Shown: in pieces, positions 54,407 to 64,000 of the stretch
Layout of the letters: each line of letters opens with the position of its first letter
How positions within the stretch are numbered: the stretch's first letter is position 1
DNA from: Melioribacter roseus
GTDB taxonomy: Bacteria; Bacteroidota; Ignavibacteria; Ignavibacteriales; Melioribacteraceae
Direction of reading: 5' to 3'
NCBI GenBank assembly: GCA_020722005.1
Contig: DYLP01000007.1
Location: 1 to 64,000, forward strand
DNA: 64,000 nucleotides
Notes under the pieces: model-generated
What the model was told of the DNA's origin: nothing
The model's database searches: none
Seen by the model: the letters and a program-made list of their open reading frames with translations, nothing else
Position numbers and translations under genes: made by a program

Positions 54407-56107
54407 ATGGCTAAATATACAATAGGGTTAGACTTTGGTACTAATTCCTGCCGTTCCCTGATTGTTGAATTAGGGAACGGTACGGAATTAGCAAGTTATG
54501 TATTCCCGTATCCCACAGGGGAAAACGGAGTGATTGTCGACCACAAAAATCCTGAGCTTGCTCGACAAAACGCAGCCGATTATTTAACGGGTATTGAAAT
54601 TACTATCAAAGAAGCTCTGCGCATTGCTAAAGAAAAAAATCCTGAATTTAGAAATGAAGACGTAATTGGAATTGGAGTTGATACTACAGGTAGCAGTCCG
54701 ATGCCTGTCGATGAAAATGGACTACCATTGAGCAGTTACGAAAAATTCAGGGATAATCCCAATGCTTACGTCTGGCTCTGGAAAGACCACACAAGTTATG
54801 AAGAAGCAGCTTACATCACAAAAGTAGCTTCGGAAATTCGTCCTCAATATTTGGCTAAAATTGGAGGCGTTTATTCCTCGGAGTGGTTCTGGAGTAAAAT
54901 ACTCCATTGTAAAAATATTGATCCCGAAGTCTTTGAAGCTGCTTACAGCTGGGTGGAAATATGCGACTGGATTCCGGCTGCCCTTGCAGGGAATACAAAT
55001 CCATTACAAATTAAAAGAAGCGTTTGCGCAGCAGGTCATAAAGCTCTGTTTAGCAAACAATGGGGAGGTCTGCCCGACAAAGAATTTCTGAAAAAGGTCT
55101 CACCCGGTCTGGAAGATTTAAGAGACAGACTTTACAATACGGCTTATCCTTCAAATGTTAAAATTGGTAACCTATCCTCCGAATGGGCAAAAAAATTGGG
55201 GCTTAGCAAGGAGACTGCAATTGCTGTAGGTGCATTCGACGCTCATATGGGAGCTGTCGGAGCAGGAATTAAAAAAGGTACGTTAGTGAAAATAATTGGC
55301 ACAAGTACCTGTGACATCATGATACATCCTTGTAAAGAAGAATTGAACGATATTGAAGGTGTGTGCGGTATTGTTGATGGCTCGGTTATGGAAGACTATC
55401 TTGGAATCGAAGCCGGTCAATCGGGCGTAGGTGATATTTTCCTCTGGTTTGTTAATAACCTCGTGCCGGATGAATTTGGCAAAACACTCGACGAAAAATT
55501 TAAAATATTAGGTGAAAAAGCCGAAAAATTAAAACCAGGCGAAAGCGGATTGCTGGCTCTCGATTGGAATAATGGTAATAGAACAATACTTGTGGATGTT
55601 CGGTTGACCGGACTTTTAATCGGTCAAACGCTTCATACAACAGCGCCGGAAATATACAGAGCATTGATAGAGGCTACCGGCTTTGGAGCTTTGAAAATTA
55701 TCGACAGATTAGAAGAATATGGCGTTCACGTTGAAGAGGTTGTTAATTGCGGAGGGCTCGCTGTCAAAAACAAATTATTAATGCAGATATATGCCGACAT
55801 AACCAATCGTACAATGAAAGTTTCGAGAAGCGAACAAACTCCAGCACTCGGAGCTGCTATCTTTGCTGCCGTGGCAGCAGGAAAGTCATACGGCGGTTAC
55901 GATTACATTATCGAAGCTCAGAATGCAATGACCGGTATTAGTAAGGTTTACTATCCGAATCCTAAAAATCACGAAATATATAAAGAACTCTATCGACTTT
56001 ATTCGCAGCTCCATGATATCTTCGGAACAAAAGATTATAGAGAAAATCTTTATAACGTAATGAAAGATTTATTAAGAATTAGAGATAAAGTTAGGAGTGG
56101 TGAATAA
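54407..56107 (+). CDS. araB: Ribulokinase
   Basis: Phosphorylates L-ribulose to L-ribulose 5-phosphate, the second step of the L-arabinose isomerase pathway. The 566-residue FGGY kinase has the N-terminal ATP-binding GLDFGTNSCRSLIVE, the VDTTGSSPMPVDENG and CDWIPAALAGNT regions, and the C-terminal GGLAVKNKLLMQIYADI and ALGAAIFAAVAAG segment. Its length matches AraB (about 560) and exceeds other FGGY kinases (about 500). The stop shares one base with the araD start (TAATG). Confidence 0.95.
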   Translation: MAKYTIGLDFGTNSCRSLIVELGNGTELASYVFPYPTGENGVIVDHKNPELARQNAADYLTGIEITIKEALRIAKEKNPEFRNEDVIGIGVDTTGSSPMPVDENGLPLSSYEKFRDNPNAYVWLWKDHTSYEEAAYITKVASEIRPQYLAKIGGVYSSEWFWSKILHCKNIDPEVFEAAYSWVEICDWIPAALAGNTNPLQIKRSVCAAGHKALFSKQWGGLPDKEFLKKVSPGLEDLRDRLYNTAYPSNVKIGNLSSEWAKKLGLSKETAIAVGAFDAHMGAVGAGIKKGTLVKIIGTSTCDIMIHPCKEELNDIEGVCGIVDGSVMEDYLGIEAGQSGVGDIFLWFVNNLVPDEFGKTLDEKFKILGEKAEKLKPGESGLLALDWNNGNRTILVDVRLTGLLIGQTLHTTAPEIYRALIEATGFGALKIIDRLEEYGVHVEEVVNCGGLAVKNKLLMQIYADITNRTMKVSRSEQTPALGAAIFAAVAAGKSYGGYDYIIEAQNAMTGISKVYYPNPKNHEIYKELYRLYSQLHDIFGTKDYRENLYNVMKDLLRIRDKVRSGE

Positions 56108-56799
56108 TGCTCGAAAATCTAAAAAGGGAAGTATTCGATGCCAATATTCGTCTGGTCGATTATAATCTGGTTATTTCAACCTGGGGAAATGTAAGCGGTA
56201 TCGACAGAAATAATAATCTGATTGTAATAAAACCAAGCGGTGTCGACTACGATGAATTATCTGCAGACGATATGGTGGTAGTCGACCTGAACGGAAATGT
56301 TGTTGAAGGCGAACTGAAACCTTCTTCCGATACTCCCACTCATATTGAACTCTATAAAGCTTTCCCGAAAATTAAAGGCGTAACTCATTCTCACAGTACT
56401 TATGCAACTGTATTTGCTCAAGCGTTGATGGAAATACCGTGCCTGGGAACTACTCACGCAGATAATTTTTATGGACCTGTTCCACTTACGAGATTTTTAA
56501 CAAAAGATGAGGTTAAAGAAAATTATGAAAAGAATACAGGACTGGTTATAATCGAAAGACTGGCCGATATGGAAATTGAATCGGTACCGGGTATTCTGGT
56601 TGCCGGGCATGGACCTTTCTGCTGGGGAAAATCTGCTGCCGATTCTGTAGAAAAAAATTTGATTCTCGAAAAAATTGCCGAAATTGCGTTTAAAACTCTG
56701 TCGTTGAACAAAGAAGTAAAAAATTTGCCCGATTATATATTAGATAAACATTTTTTAAGAAAACATGGTCCAAAGGCTTACTACGGACAAAAGAAATAA
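56107..56799 (+). CDS. araD: L-ribulose-5-phosphate 4-epimerase
   Basis: Converts L-ribulose 5-phosphate to D-xylulose 5-phosphate, third step of the pathway. The 230-residue zinc enzyme belongs to the class II aldolase fold. The [15 protein letters not shown] segment binds phosphate, and zinc ligands are in [12 protein letters not shown] and the later [11 protein letters not shown] histidine. The length matches AraD (231). It overlaps araB by one base and is followed by araA after 11 bases, giving the order araB-D-A. Confidence 0.96.
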   Translation: MLENLKREVFDANIRLVDYNLVISTWGNVSGIDRNNNLIVIKPSGVDYDELSADDMVVVDLNGNVVEGELKPSSDTPTHIELYKAFPKIKGVTHSHSTYATVFAQALMEIPCLGTTHADNFYGPVPLTRFLTKDEVKENYEKNTGLVIIERLADMEIESVPGILVAGHGPFCWGKSAADSVEKNLILEKIAEIAFKTLSLNKEVKNLPDYILDKHFLRKHGPKAYYGQKK

Positions 56800-56810
56800 A
56801 GGGGGGAATT

Positions 56811-58307
56811 ATGGTTGATATTAATAAATATGAAATATGGTTTGCTACCGGCAGTCAACATTTGTATGGTAAAGAAACACTTGCAAAGGTAAAAGAGAAT
56901 TCGACAAAAATTGTAAATGAATTTAATGCTGATAAAAAAATTCCGATTAAAATTGTTTTTAAAGATGTTCTAACTACACCCGATGCAATTGCTAACATAG
57001 CAATTGAAGCAAACAACAACACCAGGTGTGCAGGACTTATTTTCTGGATGCATACGTTCTCGCCTGCGAAGATGTGGATTAGAGGTTTGAATTTACTGAA
57101 CAAACCATTTTTACATCTTCATACACAATTTAATCGTGATATTCCGTGGGACAGCATCGACATGGATTTTATGAATCTAAATCAGGCTGCTCACGGCGAC
57201 CGTGAGTTCGGCTTCATTTGTACGAGAATGGGATTGAATAGAAAAGTTGTGACTGGACACTGGCTGGATCCGAATGTCATTAATAAAATTTCCATTTGGA
57301 TAAGAGCCGCAATTGCATGGGCAGATTCTCAAGGTGCACGAATTGCACGCTTTGGAGATAATATGAGGGATGTGGCTGTTACCGAAGGCGATAAAGTCGA
57401 AGCTCAAATAAAACTCGGCTATTCTGTCTATGGCTTTGGCATCGGCGATCTGGTTGAATATGTCAATAAAGCTAACGAAAAAACGGTTAAAGAATTAATC
57501 GAAGTTTATAAAAAGTCATACAATATAAATGTACCTGTAAGCGAAGGTGATAATAATTATCGAAGACTCTTCGAAGCAGCAAAAATAGAAATTGGCTTGA
57601 GAAGATTTTTAGAAGAAGGAAACTTTGTTGGATTTACTACAACTTTTGAAGACTTGCATGGATTGAGCCAGCTTCCGGGAATTGCTGTCCAGCGTTTAAT
57701 GGCTGAAGGATACGGCTTCGGCGCAGAAGGCGATTGGAAAACTGCAGCTCTTGTTAGAGCAGTCAAAGTTATGGCTACCGGTTTGAAAGGTGGAACGTCG
57801 TTTATGGAAGATTATACTTATCACTTCGAGCCTGAAAATCCGATGGTGCTCGGTGCTCATATGCTCGAAGTTTGTGAATCGATAGCTGCCGAAAAACCGA
57901 CACTCGAAATACATCCTTTATCTATCGGTGGTAAAGACGACCCGCCACGTCTGGTTTTTGATGTAGCGCCGGGCAATGCTCTAAATGCTTCGCTGATCGA
58001 TATGGGCAACCGTTTTAGATTAATTGTCAATAACGTCACCGTCGTAAAACCTGAACATTCGCTACCAAAACTTCCCGTTGCAAGAGCACTATGGAAACCC
58101 GAACCCAATCTCCATACAGCAGCTACAGCCTGGATCTATGCAGGTGGCGCTCATCACACCTGCTTCAGTCAGTCAATTACATCCGAGTATTTGTACGACT
58201 TCGCTGAAATAGCAGGTATTGAATTTCTACTCATTGACAACAAAACCGATATCAATCAATTCAAAAATGAATTGAAGTGGAATGAAATCTATTATTCGGG
58301 GAAATAA
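56811..58307 (+). CDS. araA: L-arabinose isomerase
   Basis: Converts L-arabinose to L-ribulose, first step of the pathway. The 498 residues begin [15 protein letters not shown], typical of AraA. Manganese-binding glutamate and histidine regions are seen in [30 protein letters not shown] and [11 protein letters not shown]. The GGGGAATT ribosome-binding site is clear. The length matches the family (about 495-500). It is the last gene of the arabinose operon proper. A TATATTTG element (58309-58316) follows the stop and might start a separate transcript for the next gene. Confidence 0.97.
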   Translation: MVDINKYEIWFATGSQHLYGKETLAKVKENSTKIVNEFNADKKIPIKIVFKDVLTTPDAIANIAIEANNNTRCAGLIFWMHTFSPAKMWIRGLNLLNKPFLHLHTQFNRDIPWDSIDMDFMNLNQAAHGDREFGFICTRMGLNRKVVTGHWLDPNVINKISIWIRAAIAWADSQGARIARFGDNMRDVAVTEGDKVEAQIKLGYSVYGFGIGDLVEYVNKANEKTVKELIEVYKKSYNINVPVSEGDNNYRRLFEAAKIEIGLRRFLEEGNFVGFTTTFEDLHGLSQLPGIAVQRLMAEGYGFGAEGDWKTAALVRAVKVMATGLKGGTSFMEDYTYHFEPENPMVLGAHMLEVCESIAAEKPTLEIHPLSIGGKDDPPRLVFDVAPGNALNASLIDMGNRFRLIVNNVTVVKPEHSLPKLPVARALWKPEPNLHTAATAWIYAGGAHHTCFSQSITSEYLYDFAEIAGIEFLLIDNKTDINQFKNELKWNEIYYSGK

Positions 58308-58354
58308 GTATATTTGTACTTCCAAATTTTAAAATTTCTCAAAGGAATACAAAT

Positions 58355-58939
58355 ATGCAGCCCGACCCTAAAGCTAAAGCACTGTTGTTCGATTGCGATG
58401 GCACTTTAGTAGATACTATGCCTTTACATTTGAAAGCGTGGGAATACGCAATAAATTTTCACGGATATAAATTTGACTATGATTTTTTCTTCTCGAAAAA
58501 AGGGATGCCGTCCGAAGAAATTATCAAGTTATATAACAACCAGTTTGGAACAAACGCAGACCCAGGGAAAATAGTCGGAACGAAAAATGAATATTTCAGG
58601 CGTAATGCCGATTCTATAAGGCCCATCGATGCGGTTGCCTCAATAGTCTATGAATATTACAATAAACTTCCGATGGCAGTCGTTTCAGGCGGATCAAAAG
58701 AAAATGTAATGCAATCTTTGGCTGTGACCGGACTCGATAAGTATTTCGATTTGATTGTAACGGCAGACGACAATATCAAACACAAACCGGCTCCCGATAT
58801 ATTCCTATATGCAGCCGAGAAGTTGGGGGTTGAACCAGAATATTGCGTGGTATATGAAGACGGTGATTTCGGAGTGGAAGCTGCGAAAAAAGCCGGCATG
58901 ATGGTTGTCGACATACGCGACTTTATAGAAATTGAATAA
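58355..58939 (+). CDS. HAD-superfamily phosphatase (beta-phosphoglucomutase / YqaB-like)
   Basis: A 194-residue cytoplasmic phosphatase. Motif I is LLFDCDGTLVDTMPLH (nucleophile Asp about 14), motif II is VVSGGSKENV, the conserved lysine is in KHKPAPDIF and the acidic motif IV is VYEDGDFGVEAA. The cap after motif I is of the subfamily I helical type, as in beta-phosphoglucomutase and YqaB (188 residues). The sugar-phosphate substrate is not predictable; it may clear a phosphosugar related to arabinose catabolism. AAAGGA lies 11 bases upstream of the ATG. The end is close to, or overlaps, the start of prmC. Confidence 0.87.
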   Translation: MQPDPKAKALLFDCDGTLVDTMPLHLKAWEYAINFHGYKFDYDFFFSKKGMPSEEIIKLYNNQFGTNADPGKIVGTKNEYFRRNADSIRPIDAVASIVYEYYNKLPMAVVSGGSKENVMQSLAVTGLDKYFDLIVTADDNIKHKPAPDIFLYAAEKLGVEPEYCVVYEDGDFGVEAAKKAGMMVVDIRDFIEIE

Positions 58940-58943
58940 TGTC

Positions 58944-59798
58944 ATGTTGAACATTCTCAAGGCTATTACATTATCCGCAGAATACCTCGAAAAAAAAGGC
59001 GTCGAATCGCCTCGCTTGAATGCGGAATTACTTCTGGCTGACGTTCTTAACTACAAAAGAATGGACCTTTATTTGCATTTTGATCAGCCTCTTAAAGAAG
59101 TTGAAATCGAGCGCTATAGAGAATTGATCCGACGTAGAGGTACAAGAGAACCGTTACAGTACATATTAGGATATACAGAATTTTATGGTCTGAAATTCGA
59201 CGTAAATGAACACGTACTTATTCCCAGACCGGAAACCGAGTTGCTTGTGGAAAAAATCATCGATTTATATCAAGACACAAGTTCACTAAAAATTTTAGAT
59301 GTCGGAACTGGTAGCGGGAACATTGCAGTTACTCTCGCCTTGAATCTAAAAGATGTTAGAATTGTAGCAATCGATAAATCAAACGAGGCTCTTGAACTTG
59401 CACGGCATAATGCCAGTTTACACGGCATTACCGATTCCATCGAATTTATAAGAAAAGATATTTTTGATGAATATCTTTTTCAGGAAATCCGATTTGACAT
59501 TATTGTTTCCAATCCTCCGTATGTAAGTTATAATGAATATAATAAACTTCAGGAAGAAGTAGCACGCTATGAACCCGATATTGCAGTTACAGATTACAAA
59601 GACGGATTTAGTTTTTATAGAAGAATTTCACAATTAGCAACCCAATTTTTGTCGACGGGCGGTCGATTATTTTTTGAATTAGGACAGGGGCAGGCAGCGG
59701 AGGTAGCTTCAATTATGAAGAATCTCGAATTCATCAATATCGAGATAATCCAGGATTACCAAAAAATTGATAGAATTATATTCGGGCAAAAGTCATGA
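58944..59798 (+). CDS. prmC: Peptide chain release factor N5-glutamine methyltransferase PrmC
   Basis: Methylates the glutamine of the GGQ motif in release factors. The protein has 284 residues with an N-terminal helical domain (about 1-70) and a class I methyltransferase domain. SAM binding is shown by ILDVGTGSGNIAVTLA and the active site by VSNPPY. The N-terminal REPLQYILGYTEFYGLKF segment is typical. The ATG at 58944 is preferred; a TTG at 58932 is in frame but overlaps the previous stop. prfA is not next to it. The last bases overlap dtd by 4. Confidence 0.95.
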   Translation: MLNILKAITLSAEYLEKKGVESPRLNAELLLADVLNYKRMDLYLHFDQPLKEVEIERYRELIRRRGTREPLQYILGYTEFYGLKFDVNEHVLIPRPETELLVEKIIDLYQDTSSLKILDVGTGSGNIAVTLALNLKDVRIVAIDKSNEALELARHNASLHGITDSIEFIRKDIFDEYLFQEIRFDIIVSNPPYVSYNEYNKLQEEVARYEPDIAVTDYKDGFSFYRRISQLATQFLSTGGRLFFELGQGQAAEVASIMKNLEFINIEIIQDYQKIDRIIFGQKS

Positions 59799-60259
59799 GA
59801 GCTTTGGTACAAAGAGTTTCGGAAGGTTCAGTGACAATTAAAGAACCGAAACATTATGCTTCAATTGGCAAAGGGATGGTCATTCTGCTCGGAGTTAAAG
59901 AAGGCGACACGATCGAAGATGTAAATTTTGTTGCCGACAAATGTTCGAATTTGCGTATATTCGAAGACGAACAAGGCAAAATGAATTTGTCCCTCAAAGA
60001 TATTGACGGGGAAGTACTTGTAATTTCACAATTTACATTATACGGCGATACCAGGCGGGGCAATCGTCCAAGTTTTACGGATGCTGCTAAACCAGAAGCG
60101 GCAAATGATCTATACAAAAAGTTTATCGACAGAATGAAATTCAATCTGGGCGAATCAAAAGTAAAAAGCGGTATTTTTGCCGCCATGATGCTTGTTAAAA
60201 TTTATAACGACGGTCCTGTTACTCTGATTGTAGAGTCAAAAGAAAAAGGAACTATGTGA
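59795..60259 (+). CDS. dtd: D-aminoacyl-tRNA deacylase
   Basis: Removes D-amino acids from mischarged tRNA. The 154 residues begin MRALVQRVSEGSVTI and carry the catalytic SQFTLYGDTRRGNRPSFTDAA and the cross-dimer motif with GPVT (NDGPVTLIVES). The length matches the family (about 145-155). It overlaps prmC by 4 bases and its stop (ATGTGA) overlaps the GTG start of the next gene, so all three are translationally coupled. Confidence 0.96.
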   Translation: MRALVQRVSEGSVTIKEPKHYASIGKGMVILLGVKEGDTIEDVNFVADKCSNLRIFEDEQGKMNLSLKDIDGEVLVISQFTLYGDTRRGNRPSFTDAAKPEAANDLYKKFIDRMKFNLGESKVKSGIFAAMMLVKIYNDGPVTLIVESKEKGTM

Positions 60260-61158
60260 AATCTCTACTGATGATATTTATTGACGGGGTGGGAATAGGC
60301 AAAGAAGACTATGTAAACAATCCTTTCTTCAAATACGAGTTTAAAATTTTCAAAGAGCTCTTCGGCAAAATTCCTCATCTCGATAATCCATTTCTGGAAG
60401 GGAAAAATTCGTTTGTCTTTCCAATTGATGCAACTATGGGAGTGCCAGATATTCCACTCAGTGGCACCGGTCAAACGTCAATTTTTTGTGGTGTCAATGC
60501 ACCGGAAATTATTGGAAAACATTTCGGGCCATATCCGCATTCTACACTGGTACCGATTATAAAAGAAAAGAACATTTTTATTGAACTAAAACGAAAAAGG
60601 AAAAAAGTTACTTTTGTTAATGCATATCCGAAACAGTTTTTTGATTACGTAAAGAAAGGTAGACGAATGCTGAGCGTCACCACTCTATCCTGCCTGCTGA
60701 GCGATGTAAAATTGAATAAAATAAAAGATCTGCACGAAGGTAGAGCACTGAGTGCCGATATCGATAATTACAGATTTGTACATAAAATGAATTACAAATT
60801 AAAAGTTATATCGCCTGAATTAGCTGCTCGCAGGCTGGTCAGGATAGCTTCCCGTAACCATTTTACATTATTTGAATATTTTCATACCGACCACTTCGGA
60901 CATGGAAGAAACCTTGAATTGTTCGACCATACTGTCAAAACGCTTGATAGATTCCTGCACTTTCTTGTTAAAATACTTCCGGATGAAATTACACTTTTAA
61001 TCTGTTCAGACCACGGAAATTTCGAAGACCTTACAACGCGTAGTCACACTCTTAATCCTGCTCTTGGATTAACATTCGGTAAATATGCAGAAAGGATTGC
61101 TTCGCATGTAAAATCATTATATGATATAAAAAATTCAATAATGGAGTTGTATGAGTGA
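60256..61158 (+). CDS. Alkaline phosphatase superfamily metalloenzyme, substrate unknown
   Basis: A 300-residue protein of the phosphopentomutase / phosphoglycerate mutase branch. The N-terminal IFIDGVGIGKED holds a metal-binding Asp. SGTGQTSIF is the likely nucleophile loop with Ser or Thr. Metal-binding residues are seen in YFHTDHFGHGR and CSDHGNFED, plus RSHTLNPALG. It is shorter than the cofactor-independent mutase (about 510) and phosphopentomutase (about 390). The start is GTG at 60256. It shares overlap with dtd and comEC. I cannot assign a substrate. Confidence 0.78.
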   Translation: MKSLLMIFIDGVGIGKEDYVNNPFFKYEFKIFKELFGKIPHLDNPFLEGKNSFVFPIDATMGVPDIPLSGTGQTSIFCGVNAPEIIGKHFGPYPHSTLVPIIKEKNIFIELKRKRKKVTFVNAYPKQFFDYVKKGRRMLSVTTLSCLLSDVKLNKIKDLHEGRALSADIDNYRFVHKMNYKLKVISPELAARRLVRIASRNHFTLFEYFHTDHFGHGRNLELFDHTVKTLDRFLHFLVKILPDEITLLICSDHGNFEDLTTRSHTLNPALGLTFGKYAERIASHVKSLYDIKNSIMELYE

Positions 61159-63560
61159 ATGAATATCCGCTAATAAAATTTACCATATTTTTTATTTGCG
61201 GAATTATACTCGAATCTATCTTAAATTTGCCAATCAATATAATCATTCTTTCCATCTTACTGCTTTTTGTCGTTGCGTTAGTTCAGATTATTAGACGGAG
61301 ATTAATTTACGGCAATTTTTTTGTTGTGCTGTTAATCATCTCTGTCGGCGCCCTCAATTATGCATTCTCTTCAATAGAAAAAGTAGATTATCCTTTTGCT
61401 CTGCCTAAATACAGGGACGCAACATTATACGGTAAAATCTGTAGCATTGATTTGATTAAGAAAGATAGATTGAATTTTACAGTGGAAGTCGATAGCATTA
61501 AATGGAACGAAACCGTTTCGAAAAAGAATCTAAAAGTAAATTGTGCAATACTTTTGACAGGGAGTGACTTACGAAATATTTATGATAAGATCTCTGTAGG
61601 CAATGGAGTATGTTTGAAGGGTACACTTATGAAAGCCAGGGACAAAAGGAATCCCGGTGAATTTGATTATCAAGAGTACCTTTTTAGAAGAGGAATCAGC
61701 GCTCTATTTTACGTACACAAATCAGATAATTTTATTTTGACCACGGAAGGAAAAATCTTCTTCCCCGATATGGTTTTTAAGATTCGCCGTTCGATTGACG
61801 ACATAATTTTTAATCGGCATGATTTAATGACAGCATCTCTACTGCGAGGGTTATTACTTGCCGACAGGAATATGATAGATTATGAAATCAAGGAAAAATT
61901 TATAAATGCGGGAGTTATTCACATATTGGCTGTATCAGGTTTACATGTTGGATATATTGCTTTCATATTTTTTGTATTGTTTCAGAGATTTAATATTACG
62001 ATAAAGTATACTCTGACAATTTTAGGGCTGTTCGCTTACCTCGTTATTACATATTCTCCACCGTCGGTTACCAGGGCGGTTGCTATGGCATCGGTATACA
62101 TAGTAGCCAGATATATCGGAAGAAATACATCAACGCTTAATACACTTGCAATAGCCGCGTTCATTATTTTGATATTCAAGCCCTCTGAATTATTTGAACC
62201 TGGTTTCCAATTATCTTTTGCTGCTGTACTTTCAATAGTGGTGTTAACCCCACCAATTAATGATGCAATAACCAAGCATGAATTATTCAAAAAAAGAAAA
62301 TGGCTTGGGAATCTATTGTTGTTTATGGTTGTATCTCTAGCTGCACAAATTGGTACTCTACCGTTTACGATTATTTATTTTCATAAAATATCGCTTATTG
62401 CATTATTTGCAAATCTAATTGTCATCCCGCTTTTGGGTATTGTGGTTTCTTTAGGAATTGTTGCATTAATTTTTTCTGTTATCCTTCCTTCAGTTGGCTC
62501 GTTGTACGCTTCGGCTACAATTTTATTTTCCCATCTAATGTTTATCGTGACGAACTTTTTCGGGTCAATAGAAATTGCTTATTTGAGAATTAACCAGTTC
62601 TCCTGGTATGATCTCTTTTTGTTTTATGTCACTATGATATTTGTCGGTATTTTATTTCACTACTATAAAAATGTTTACTTCCGTATGGTGGTTGTAATTC
62701 TTTCTATGACGATAATGATATTATTCATTAAATTAGATAACTACGAATATTTCCCGGATGGTAAGTTGAGTATCATGGCAATCGACGTTGGACAGGGCGA
62801 CGCTTTCCTTATTAGATTACCCGACGGTGAATATATGCTGATTGACGCCGGTAGCTCAACAAATTATTTTGATAATGGGGAAAGAATAATCATACCGCTA
62901 ATGGATTTTCTGGGTGTTGACTCAATAAAATATGGTATGATCTCACATATTGACAACGACCACTACGGCGGGTTTATTTCTCTCATAAAAGAGGATAGGG
63001 TGAATCATATTTTCAAACCTGCAATCGATTCAAGCGACAGGTCAGATGTCAAATTAGAAAATCTTTTGTGGGAAAAGGGTGTCCCCTTTGAGTATTACGA
63101 AAAGAAAATTATCAAGCTATTAAATCTACGTCTCTATATTTTGAATGGAAATAACGATGATATAATATTTGATTCAAATGACAGAAGTGGAATAATAAAG
63201 ATTGTTTATGGGAATACTTCGTTTATTTTTACCGGCGATGCTTCGAAAAAAATTGAACCCACTCTTGTTAATCGTTACGGTGAATTTTTGCATTCAAATG
63301 TATTAAAAGTTGCCCATCACGGCAGTAATACAAGTACATCAGAAAAATTTCTAGAATATGTCAATCCTTCATATGCCATTATTTCTGCAGGCGAGGGAAA
63401 TCATTTTAATCATCCGTCTCAGGAAGTTATAGATTTATTAACTAAGAAGAATGTGCAAATACTGAGGACGGATAAACAGGGAGCCATATTATTGAGAAGC
63501 GACGGAGAAAATATTGAAGTTATTAATTGGAAAAAACTCGAAAGTGGACTTATATTTTGA
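61155..63560 (+). CDS. comEC: ComEC/Rec2 family DNA internalisation protein
   Basis: Forms the channel that takes up single-stranded DNA across the inner membrane during transformation. The 801 residues have an N-terminal DUF4131/OB-like domain (about 1-210), a competence domain with about ten helices (HILAVSGLHVGYIAF, PPSVTRAVAMA, PGFQLSFAAVLS) and a C-terminal metallo-beta-lactamase-like domain with SHIDNDHYGGF and VAHHGSNTS. The full three-domain form is present. The start is GTG at 61155, overlapping the previous gene. Other competence genes are not in the window. Confidence 0.93.
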   Translation: MNEYPLIKFTIFFICGIILESILNLPINIIILSILLLFVVALVQIIRRRLIYGNFFVVLLIISVGALNYAFSSIEKVDYPFALPKYRDATLYGKICSIDLIKKDRLNFTVEVDSIKWNETVSKKNLKVNCAILLTGSDLRNIYDKISVGNGVCLKGTLMKARDKRNPGEFDYQEYLFRRGISALFYVHKSDNFILTTEGKIFFPDMVFKIRRSIDDIIFNRHDLMTASLLRGLLLADRNMIDYEIKEKFINAGVIHILAVSGLHVGYIAFIFFVLFQRFNITIKYTLTILGLFAYLVITYSPPSVTRAVAMASVYIVARYIGRNTSTLNTLAIAAFIILIFKPSELFEPGFQLSFAAVLSIVVLTPPINDAITKHELFKKRKWLGNLLLFMVVSLAAQIGTLPFTIIYFHKISLIALFANLIVIPLLGIVVSLGIVALIFSVILPSVGSLYASATILFSHLMFIVTNFFGSIEIAYLRINQFSWYDLFLFYVTMIFVGILFHYYKNVYFRMVVVILSMTIMILFIKLDNYEYFPDGKLSIMAIDVGQGDAFLIRLPDGEYMLIDAGSSTNYFDNGERIIIPLMDFLGVDSIKYGMISHIDNDHYGGFISLIKEDRVNHIFKPAIDSSDRSDVKLENLLWEKGVPFEYYEKKIIKLLNLRLYILNGNNDDIIFDSNDRSGIIKIVYGNTSFIFTGDASKKIEPTLVNRYGEFLHSNVLKVAHHGSNTSTSEKFLEYVNPSYAIISAGEGNHFNHPSQEVIDLLTKKNVQILRTDKQGAILLRSDGENIEVINWKKLESGLIF

Positions 63561-63609
63561 TTATGAATTATAGGTATTTGTCAACCTCTAAATACGGAAA
63601 CATTATTGG

Positions 63610-64000
63610 ATGAAACACCATTTTAATTTCTCGCTCAAAAATTACAATACCTTCGGCGTAGAATCAGTAGCCAGAGAATTAATTGAGTTCGATGAAGAAG
63701 AGGAACTGCTAAAATTTTTCCGAGATAACATTCCTGAAAACAAATTAATATTAGGTGGGGGCAGTAATATCCTTTTTACAAAAGACTTCGAGGGAACTGT
63801 AATACATTACAAGAAAAAGGGAATTGAAATACTTTCGGAAGACGATAACGAGATAATTCTCCGTTCTCATGCAGGTGAAGATTGGGACGCACTGGTTGAA
63901 TTTTCGGTGCAAAATAATTGGTACGGAATTGAAAATTTATCTCTTATCCCAGGTACCGTCGGCGCCGCTCCAGTTCAAAATATCGGTGCTTATGGAGTAG
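63610..64000 (+). CDS. murB: UDP-N-acetylmuramate dehydrogenase MurB, 5' part (cut by window end)
   Basis: Reduces UDP-N-acetylglucosamine enolpyruvate to UDP-N-acetylmuramate for peptidoglycan, with FAD and NADPH. Only the first 130 codons are in the window. They start MKHHFNFSLKNYNTFGVE, then ILGGGSNILFT and LSLIPGTVGAAPVQNIGAYGV, the FAD-binding motifs of MurB. The sequence resembles the short E. coli-type start (SLKPWNTFG). It is preceded by a 49-base gap after comEC. Confidence 0.92.
   Translation, partial: MKHHFNFSLKNYNTFGVESVARELIEFDEEEELLKFFRDNIPENKLILGGGSNILFTKDFEGTVIHYKKKGIEILSEDDNEIILRSHAGEDWDALVEFSVQNNWYGIENLSLIPGTVGAAPVQNIGAYGV

Noticed and set aside
58309-58316. TATATTTG box as a promoter for the HAD phosphatase gene
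   Set aside because: The -7 box is exact, but nothing resembling a -33 TTTG stands 19-20 bases upstream, so it is mentioned only in the araA entry.
1-64000. CRISPR arrays, insertion sequences, prophage or integrated elements
   Set aside because: No regularly spaced repeats, transposase or phage genes were seen, and composition and operon structure look continuous.

Overview
The window is an AT-rich bacterial chromosome segment with dense housekeeping operons and no visible phage, insertion sequence or CRISPR array. The best guess is a member of the Ignavibacteria (Bacteroidota/Chlorobi side), possibly near Melioribacter or Ignavibacterium. This is inference from several signs: alternative complex III joined to an A2-type haem-copper oxidase, Bacteroidota-style promoters (TTTG, about 19 bases, then TATATTTG), the order pheT / coiled-coil gene / zapA / 6S RNA / rny, and envelope lipoprotein and outer-membrane families typical of that phylum.

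Layout. 29-102: tRNA-Val. 286-8194 (minus): a seven-gene operon with an HTH-EIIA regulator followed by six subunits of a membrane complex related to group 4 hydrogenase and complex I. Its large subunit has lost the NiFe-binding cysteine motifs, so it looks like an energy-converting-hydrogenase-related (Ehr) complex. 8195-8999: a long leader with a promoter and two intrinsic terminators. 9000-15511: thrS-infC-rpmI-rplT-pheS-pheT, with infC starting at a non-standard ATC or ATT codon. 15511-17961: coiled-coil gene, zapA, a candidate 6S RNA and rny. 18039-23280: coaE, proline dehydrogenase, tsaD, mltG and a lipoprotein. 23281-27419 (minus): hutI, glutamate formiminotransferase, cyclodeaminase and a NamZ-type muramidase. 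27543-33307: glgA, a gmhB-like phosphatase and three envelope genes. 33463-36501: glyA, tatC and a polyprenyl synthase.

36607-51310 is a respiratory block. It holds ActA, a 53-residue twin-arginine-type small protein, ActB, ActC, a fused ActD-ActE, ActF, a membrane-anchored cytochrome c, Sco1, oxidase subunits I-III-IV-II, haem O synthase and an unrecognised eight-helix protein with a C-terminal haem c domain. Together these should carry electrons from quinol through alternative complex III to oxygen. 51492-58307 is an L-arabinose operon (mutarotase lipoprotein, sodium/sugar symporter, araB, araD, araA). 58355-64000 holds a HAD phosphatase, prmC, dtd, a phosphatase-superfamily enzyme, comEC and the start of murB, which is cut by the window end.

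The items most worth a second look are the NiFe-less Ehr complex with its HTH-EIIA regulator, the eight-helix cytochrome c protein, the 53-residue Tat-type protein between actA and actB, the tandem terminator leader of thrS, and the 6S RNA candidate that an over-extended rny start would hide.
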